Of a stretch of DNA of 63,891 nucleotides, positions 59,901 to 63,891 are shown one piece after another. Within the stretch, counting starts at the first letter, position 1, and the number at the start of each line of letters is the position of its first letter. The notes under the pieces are model-generated. The model made no database searches. It saw nothing but the letters and a program-made list of their open reading frames with translations, and was not told where the DNA came from. The DNA comes from an uncultured Corynebacterium sp. (GTDB lineage Bacteria > Actinomycetota > Actinomycetes > Mycobacteriales > Mycobacteriaceae), in contig CAMIPB010000015.1 in the NCBI GenBank assembly GCA_946223355.1, forward strand, positions 1 to 63,891, given 5' to 3'. The translations under genes were made by a program, and so were the position numbers.

Positions 59901-59993
59901 ATAATCATTGCCCAGGTAAGGCTGGATTTTCTTCGCCTTGGTGGACGACTCGACGATGACCAGGGTCTTTCCCTGACCGTTTGTTCCTGACAC
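56940..59993 (-). CDS. topA: DNA topoisomerase I
   Basis: 1017 residues. Relaxes negative supercoils through a Tyr-DNA intermediate. TOPRIM at the N-terminus (TLVIVESSTKAKKIQPYLG, DPDREGEAIAWH), catalytic Tyr in ITYMRTDSTSLS, then several topo C-terminal repeats (RFGPYVTE; RYGPYLKKG; RFGPYVTDG) without zinc ribbons, typical of actinobacteria, and a Lys-rich tail of AKKTAKKTTKKT repeats that aids DNA binding. GTG 59993 (VSVSGTNGQGKTLVIVES) is chosen over longer starts up to 60254, which would add unlike sequence; AGG is about 9 nt upstream. Neighbours cyaB and cspA match the conserved group. Confidence 0.96.
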   Translation of the reverse strand: MSGTNGQGKTLVIVESSTKAKKIQPYLGNDYIVEASVGHIRDLPRGAADVPAKYKKESWARLGVNPDKDFEPLYVISADKKKKVADLKAKLKQCDQLYLATDPDREGEAIAWHLLEVLKPKVPVRRMVFNEITKSAILEAAENTRELDENLIDAQETRRILDRLYGYEVSPVLWKKVMPRLSAGRVQSVATRVIVERERERMAFKRASYWDLVAVLETQASQAQTSQGSANPSSFEARLATVDGKRVAQGRDFGDDGKLKNDAVVIDQSKAESLAAGLDGRPMQVASVEHKPYTRRPYAPFMTSTLQQEAGRRLHFTSERTMRIAQRLYENGHITYMRTDSTSLSKQGLNAARAAARSNFGEEYLASAPRTYDRKVKNSQEAHEAIRPAGETFATPGKLAGQLDAEEYKLYELIWKRTVASQMEDAKGTSMKVTIDGESSTGEKTEFTATGRTIDFPGFLKAYEDVPEPSSQAANTANTANTADKAKNKSSKKSGGEKRLPHLSQGDALGVDKVTAEGHTTNPPARYNEASLVKKMEDLGIGRPSTYASIIKTIQDRGYVLSRGNALVPSWVAFAVVGLLENNFTELVDYDFTSSMEDELDAIAAGTEDRTDWLNGFYFGNAELHNEHKAASIARHGGLKSLIDVNLEQIDARAVNSLKLYDDAEGRPIFVRVGRYGPYIERAVGTTADGEIEYQRANISESTTPDELTLEVAEKLFATPQGGRELGENPANGRMIVAKEGRFGPYVTELVRDDERAKAEAEALEVVAQERAAEDEQRAAEGKRKKNWETKTAEKQKEKRIAEYVDEKLKPKTASLFKNMEPSSVTLEEALKLMSLPREVGTDNDGEVITAQNGRYGPYLKKGSDSRSLSSEDQIFTITLDEARRIYAEPKRRGRAAAQPPLKQLGDNDVSGKPMTVKDGRFGPYVTDGITNASLRKGDKPEAMTDARANELLSERRAKEAANPAPAKKTAKKAAKKTTKKTAKKTTKKTAKKTAKKTAKKPSLGTKNVVKAGSRRK

Positions 59994-60156
59994 TGAGACT
60001 TGCCTGGCCTTTCGCGGTTGCGAGTTGTAATTATTCTTTACGTATTTAGCATGACATCTTAGACACCCGCCAACGCACTTCGGTGCCTCTATGCCACTTT
60101 TATTGCCCTTAGCGTACATACTTAACAGACTTTTTCTTTCATTACTCTGTTTATTA

Positions 60157-60206
60157 GGGGGCATTTCGCAATAATTCGGGGGCATACCCCGCTCAAGTGG
60201 GGGCAT
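60157..60206. promoter_or_regulatory. Three GGGGGCAT boxes at exact 21-bp spacing
   Basis: GGGGGCAT at 60157-60164, 60178-60185 and 60199-60206 (plus strand). The intervals are 21 and 21 bp, two helical turns, so all boxes face the same side of the DNA. They lie in the divergent topA-dedA intergenic region. The bases between boxes differ, unlike the simple tandem repeats elsewhere in the window, so a protein-binding array is plausible. Confidence 0.55.
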
Positions 60207-60302
60207 CCCTCGGCTTCCGATTTGCGCTAAACTTTGCCGAATACGGCCGAACAATAAGAGAGCTTTTACAGAACAATTCGTCTTGGGAAGGTGACACTAC
60301 GC

Positions 60303-60932
60303 GTGGTAGAGACGCTAACCACTTGGGTTGAGTCCTTAATGGGGACCCCATTTATCTACCCACTCGTGGGCGTCTTGGTCTTCACTGACTCCCTCGTCCC
60401 CGCGTTCCCGAGTGAAGCTATTTTGAATATCGTCGGCGCTTGGTCCGGCGCCCGGGGCATTCCCGACGTCCGTGCCGTCTTGGCCATCACCATCACCTTG
60501 GCCATCATCGGCGACAACGTAGCTTACTTTCTGGGCACCCGGCTTGTGGGCTTCATCGAGCGCACTCCTAAGGGCACCAAGCGTTACGACGCCCTCTTAT
60601 GGGTCAAGCGCAATATGCGCCGCGGCGCCGGTGCCGCGATCATCATCGCCCGATTCATACCGTCTGCACGATGGTTTATGACCATCATGCTAGGTTCAGT
60701 CCGCTACTCCTGGCTAGCCTTTTTCTTCTTTGATGCCATCGGCGTCATCTTGTGGGCTCTCCAAGCAGTTTTCATTGGCTACTTAGGCGGAATGATCTTC
60801 TCGGAAAACCCGCTACTAGGCATGCTGCTCGGCCTAGGCATCGCCGTCCTCATCGGCTTTGGAATCCAGTGGCTACAAAACCACTTCACCGAGTGGCGCA
60901 ACGTACGTAAAGGCTACGCGGAGACGCCGTAA
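60303..60932 (+). CDS. DedA family membrane protein
   Basis: 209 residues. Several membrane helices (PFIYPLVGVLVFTDSLVPAFPSEAILNIVG; VLAITITLAIIGDNVAYFLGTRL; FFFDAIGVILWALQAVFIGYLGG; LGLGIAVLIGFGI). Signatures: PSEA near the start and ARFIPSARWFMTIMLG (FxPxxR), typical of DedA/undecaprenyl-phosphate or lipid flippase relatives. Start GTG 60303 lies 11 nt after GGGAAGG; GTG 60291 overlaps the ribosome-binding site. Its 3' end is the first unit of a stop-containing tandem repeat. Function in this organism is not known. Confidence 0.85.
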   Translation: MVETLTTWVESLMGTPFIYPLVGVLVFTDSLVPAFPSEAILNIVGAWSGARGIPDVRAVLAITITLAIIGDNVAYFLGTRLVGFIERTPKGTKRYDALLWVKRNMRRGAGAAIIIARFIPSARWFMTIMLGSVRYSWLAFFFFDAIGVILWALQAVFIGYLGGMIFSENPLLGMLLGLGIAVLIGFGIQWLQNHFTEWRNVRKGYAETP

Positions 60933-60977
60933 GCAGAGCGGAGACACCGTAAGCAGAGCAGGGACACCGTCGGCAGG
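60918..60977 (+). repeat. 20-bp tandem repeat spanning the dedA stop codon
   Basis: Units gcggagacgccgtaagcaga, gcggagacaccgtaagcaga and a diverged third at 60918, 60938 and 60958. The first TAA (60930-60932) is the dedA stop and the second unit repeats it; the third has lost it. Confidence 0.9.
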
Positions 60978-60984
60978 TACGACA

Positions 60985-61013
60985 AAAGCCACGGTGATTA
61001 ACACCGTGGCTTT
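60985..61013. terminator. Bidirectional terminator between dedA and cspA
   Basis: AAAGCCACGGTG (60985-60996), 5-nt loop, CACCGTGGCTTT (61002-61013): a perfect 12-bp stem whose A and T ends supply T-runs on both strands. Suits both convergent genes. Confidence 0.85.
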
Positions 61014-61039
61014 AAAGTGAAGCTTTATTAAGCTTCGTG

Positions 61040-61059
61040 AGCAAGCGTTCGCTTGCTCT
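61040..61059 (-). terminator. Second stem-loop after cspA
   Basis: GAGCAAGCG, 2 nt, CGCTTGCTC (61040-61059) forms a strong 9-bp hairpin just downstream of the cspA stop, then the larger terminator follows. It may stabilise the cspA mRNA 3' end. Confidence 0.55.
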
Positions 61060-61065
61060 TTAAGA

Positions 61066-61269
61066 TTAGATAGCGGTTACGCCCTGAGCCTGTGGACCCT
61101 TTGCGCCTTCACCAATCTCGAACTCAACCTTCTGGTTCTCTTCGAGGGTACGGAAGCCGTTGCCCTGGATCTCAGAGTAGTGAACGAATACGTCTGCGGA
61201 GCCATCGTCAGGAGCGATGAAGCCGAAGCCCTTTTCAGCGTTGAACCATTTAACGGTGCCTTGTGCCAT
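61066..61269 (-). CDS. cspA: Cold shock protein
   Basis: 67 residues, single OB-fold RNA chaperone. RNA-binding RNP1 KGFGFIAP and RNP2 VFVHYSEI are intact; starts MAQGTVKWFNAEKGF as in all short Csp. AGAAAAGG is about 9 nt before ATG 61269. The longer frame (to 61362) lies in the leader, which, as usual for csp genes, is long (over 100 nt) and may carry temperature-responsive structure. Very biased codon use suggests high expression. Confidence 0.96.
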   Translation of the reverse strand: MAQGTVKWFNAEKGFGFIAPDDGSADVFVHYSEIQGNGFRTLEENQKVEFEIGEGAKGPQAQGVTAI

Positions 61270-61523
61270 GATGTAAAACCTTTTCTGTAAAGAAGTTGAA
61301 AACAACGACCAACGTTGTGATGGGCGTCGGGCCGCTAATTTCGAACTATCCCTAGATTTCACTCTTGGGCGCTCGCTTGTCTATCCTTCGCGAGCGCAAA
61401 AACACTGCGCTAAGAACTTCTGCGACCAACACCTAGTGTGTCACGTCTTGAGCGAATGCGATAGCCTGTAAGGATTTTAGTAGCCAAAGGTATGACTGTT
61501 CTAGCCACAGATGGGGGTAGTTA
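61270..61523. promoter_or_regulatory. Divergent region: cspA leader and helicase promoter
   Basis: 254 bp between cspA and the helicase. The cspA side is a probable long 5' leader with an inverted repeat (GCGCTCGC/GCGAGCGC around 61369-61396) on both strands. TAGCC-rich sequence before 61500 leads to GGGGGT and the helicase ATG. No single promoter could be fixed. Confidence 0.4.
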
Positions 61524-63891
61524 ATGAATACGCAAAACCCCTTGGGCAATGAGCTACTTAGCCTCTTACAGCGCCGCTTTCCCGAGTCAACGCTGACATA
61601 TTCCACGACAATCCCACCACAGAAATCGCGTTATAGAGACTGGCCAGAGTGGGTTTTACCCGAGTTGCGCACGTCGCTTATCGACGCCGGGATTGCGCAA
61701 CCATACGTGCATCAGGCGGACGTCGCCAATGCTGCCTGGAGAGGAAAAGATGTGGCGGTGGCCACGGGGACGTCGTCAGGCAAATCTTTGGGCTACCAGT
61801 TACCTATTTTGACCTCATTGGCCCAAGATCCACTGGCGTGCGCACTGTATGTGACCCCAACAAAAGCACTGGGCAACGACCAACTGCTGGCCGTAAACAC
61901 CTTGTCCCGCGGGATTGAACAGCTAGCCGGGGTTAATGCAGCGCCATATGACGGCGATACGCCGCAGGAAGCACGCGCGGGGATTAGGGAAAAGTCACGG
62001 TTCATTTTTACAAACCCAGACATGTTGCACATGTCGATTCTGGCGCGGCATGAGCGGTGGCCACGACTGTTGCGGAACCTTAAGTTCATCGTGATTGATG
62101 AGGCCCATTCTTATCGCGGTGTGTTTGGCGCACACGTGGCCTTAGTGCTGCGTCGATTGCTCAGGTTGTGCGCACATTACGGTGCACAGCCGGTGGTGAT
62201 TTCCGCGTCAGCAACGATGCGGGACCCGGCGACTCACGCCCGCCGGCTGACGGGACGCTCGGGGACCGTCGCGGTAACCGATGATGGCGCACCCACGGGT
62301 GCACGAACCATTGCGTTGTGGGAGCCCGGTTTCATCGAAGGCGCTCAGGGGCATGACGGGGCGCCAGTGCGCCGGGCGGCGACCACGGAGGCCGCTGGAA
62401 TCATGGCCGCAATGGTCGCTGAGGGTGCTCGGACCTTGACCTTTGTACGTTCCCGGCGCGCTGCGGAGGTCGTGGCACTGCGGACCGCTGAGGATCTATC
62501 GGGGATGGGTAGACAAGATTTTGCGCGCCGGATTGCCTCGTATCGCGCCGGGTATTTGGCAGAGGATCGGCGACGCTTGGAGCAGGCACTCGATAACGGT
62601 GAGTTACTGGGCGTTGCTACGACCTCAGCGCTGGAGCTAGGTATTGACGTCGGTGGTTTGGACGCGGTGGTTACTGCGGGGTTCCCGGGAACGGTGGCGA
62701 GTTTTTGGCAGCAGGCTGGCCGCGCGGGTCGCCGTGGCCAGGGTTCAATTGTGGTGTTGGTTGCTCGTGATGAGCCGATGGATACTTACCTCGTGCACCA
62801 TCCTGAGGCGCTTCTTGGGTGGCCGGTTGAAGCGAGCGTGTTCAACCCTGCCAATCCGTACATTCTGCGTGACCACCTTTTTTGCGCGGCTATCGAACAG
62901 CCGTTGACTGAAGATGACTTGGCCATCTTTGGCTGTCCTGATGACGTCACTAGGGTGCTGGGCAGCTTGGAAACTGAAGGGCTTGTTCGGCGCCGTCCCC
63001 GCGGGTGGTTCCCTGTTCCGCGCACTGCAGATTCTCCGGCTGATTTGCATCCGGATAATGCGCACGCACAGGTGTCTTTGCGCGGTGGTGCCGGCGGCGA
63101 TGTGATGATCGTGGATGCTACCGACGGCCGCTTATTGGGCTCTATCGATGCTGCTCGAGCATGCGGGCAAGTACATGAAGGCGCGGTGTATTTGCACCAA
63201 GGTGAGTCTTTCGTGGTGGACGATCTGGACTTGAAGGAACATGTCGCGCTCGTGCATCCGGAATCTCCGGAATACACCACGATGGCAAGGTCAACCACCG
63301 ATATCCGCATTCTCGATGCGGCTACTCCAGAGAATTTGGTGAACTACTCCCCCGGCTTGTGGGGCGCCTACGTGGACGTTGAGGTTTTAAATCAGGTGAC
63401 CAGCTACGCAGTGCGTAATGCGGATGGTTCCATGGGGGAAGATGTTGCGCTTGATCTTCCGCAACAGCGGCTGGTGACTAAGGCGGTTGCGTACACCATT
63501 GATCCTGTGGTGTTGAAAGAACTGGGAATTTCCAACGACGCGATCCCCGGTACTTTGCACGCTGCCGAACACGCCGCCATTGGGCTCTTGCCGCTGTTGG
63601 CAACCTGCGATCGTTGGGATATAGGCGGCGTATCAACCGCTTTGCATTTGGATACTCAGTTACCCACTGTGTTTGTTTATGACGGCCACCCGGGCGGCGC
63701 GGGTTTCGCAGAAGAAGGTTTTAACCGCTTCCATGAGTGGATGCTCGCTACTTTTGATGCCGTCCGCTCATGTCCGTGTGAATCCGGCTGCCCATCATGT
63801 GTGCAGTCGCCGAAGTGCGGCAACGGCAACAATCCTTTGGACAAGGCCGGCGCTATCAAGCTGTTGGGCGCGCTGGTAACCATGACCGCTA
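61524..63891 (+). CDS. DEAD/DEAH helicase with C-terminal Zn-binding domain, partial
   Basis: At least 789 residues, open to the right edge; only the extreme C-terminus is missing. Helicase motifs: Q-region and Walker A ATGTSSGKS, TPTKALGNDQ (Ia), TNPDMLH (Ib), VIDEAHSYRGVFG (DEAH), SASAT (III), ELGIDVGGLDAVVTAGFPGT (V) and QQAGRAGRRGQ (VI). Then a DUF1998-type region with four-Cys cluster CPCESGCPSCVQSPKCG near 750-765. This is the YprA/Hrq1-like family, implicated in DNA repair or transcription-coupled recycling; neighbours match Rv3649 beside cspA (from memory). GGGGGT precedes ATG 61524. Confidence 0.9.
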   Translation, partial: MNTQNPLGNELLSLLQRRFPESTLTYSTTIPPQKSRYRDWPEWVLPELRTSLIDAGIAQPYVHQADVANAAWRGKDVAVATGTSSGKSLGYQLPILTSLAQDPLACALYVTPTKALGNDQLLAVNTLSRGIEQLAGVNAAPYDGDTPQEARAGIREKSRFIFTNPDMLHMSILARHERWPRLLRNLKFIVIDEAHSYRGVFGAHVALVLRRLLRLCAHYGAQPVVISASATMRDPATHARRLTGRSGTVAVTDDGAPTGARTIALWEPGFIEGAQGHDGAPVRRAATTEAAGIMAAMVAEGARTLTFVRSRRAAEVVALRTAEDLSGMGRQDFARRIASYRAGYLAEDRRRLEQALDNGELLGVATTSALELGIDVGGLDAVVTAGFPGTVASFWQQAGRAGRRGQGSIVVLVARDEPMDTYLVHHPEALLGWPVEASVFNPANPYILRDHLFCAAIEQPLTEDDLAIFGCPDDVTRVLGSLETEGLVRRRPRGWFPVPRTADSPADLHPDNAHAQVSLRGGAGGDVMIVDATDGRLLGSIDAARACGQVHEGAVYLHQGESFVVDDLDLKEHVALVHPESPEYTTMARSTTDIRILDAATPENLVNYSPGLWGAYVDVEVLNQVTSYAVRNADGSMGEDVALDLPQQRLVTKAVAYTIDPVVLKELGISNDAIPGTLHAAEHAAIGLLPLLATCDRWDIGGVSTALHLDTQLPTVFVYDGHPGGAGFAEEGFNRFHEWMLATFDAVRSCPCESGCPSCVQSPKCGNGNNPLDKAGAIKLLGALVTMTA

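Noticed and set aside
59994..60254. N-terminal extension of topA (longer frame with repeated MPP segments)
   Set aside because: The extension is the intergenic region with GGGGGCAT boxes read through; family members start near VSVSGTNGQGKTLVIVES.
61270..61362. N-terminal extension of cspA
   Set aside because: CspA proteins begin MAQGTVKWF; a good ribosome-binding site precedes ATG 61269; the extra codons lie in the leader.

Overview
The window looks like chromosomal DNA of a Corynebacterium (order Mycobacteriales). Gene order, from memory of the C. glutamicum and M. tuberculosis maps, is diagnostic: def-DUF3263-VirR-like, glnX-glnH-pknG next to pta-ackA, purA-purT, fba, pyrE, clpB, a fused rmlCD, an adenylate cyclase beside topA, and mycothiol-linked formaldehyde genes. 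Many starts lie 6-8 nt after a TANNNT hexamer, as expected for the leaderless mRNAs common in this group. No phage, plasmid, CRISPR array or IS element was recognised.

Region 1 (1-10.7 kb): a DUF222/HNH protein running off the left edge, a GCS2-type ligase, a VirR-like LytR_C membrane protein, DUF3263, peptide deformylase, a GNAT-family remnant, exonuclease III, cardiolipin synthase, an ABC exporter and a Nudix hydrolase. Region 2 (10.8-20.1 kb): glnX-glnH-pknG, the amino-acid-sensing kinase module, then a DUF559 nuclease gene bracketed by palindromic repeats, then ackA and pta. Region 3 (20.2-38.7 kb): fprA, an acetyltransferase, a nitroreductase, purT, purA, a conserved hypothetical, a FUSC-type membrane protein, fba, a secreted serine protease, an AT-rich gene-poor stretch, a GH76 family protein, an rRNA/tRNA methyltransferase, pyrE, an acidic membrane protein, a rhodanese-like protein and clpB with HspR- and SigH-type control sites. 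Region 4 (39.0-49.5 kb): a second DUF222/HNH gene, then rmlB-rmlCD-rmlA for dTDP-rhamnose (arabinogalactan linker), an exported thiol-redox group (DsbA-like, a microprotein, CcdA-like), a mycothiol-dependent formaldehyde pair and a secreted SGNH hydrolase. Region 5 (49.8-63.9 kb): an acyl-CoA ligase, tRNA-Thr, holB, a cyaB-type adenylate cyclase, a DUF418 protein, topA, DedA, cspA and a DEAD/DEAH helicase running off the right edge.

Two themes stand out. First, short tandem repeats are unusually frequent: in frame inside enzymes (RmlB, RmlD part of RmlCD, PknG), at protein tails, and at gene 3' ends where the repeated unit often contains the stop codon. Second, C. glutamicum-like synteny appears to switch between clpB and rmlB, exactly at the second DUF222/HNH gene, from one side of the replication origin to the mirror position on the other side; this suggests an origin-symmetric inversion breakpoint. 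The best candidate for an undescribed mobile unit is the nuclease gene flanked by palindromes at 15.98-17.25 kb. All database and synteny statements are from memory and were not checked by search.
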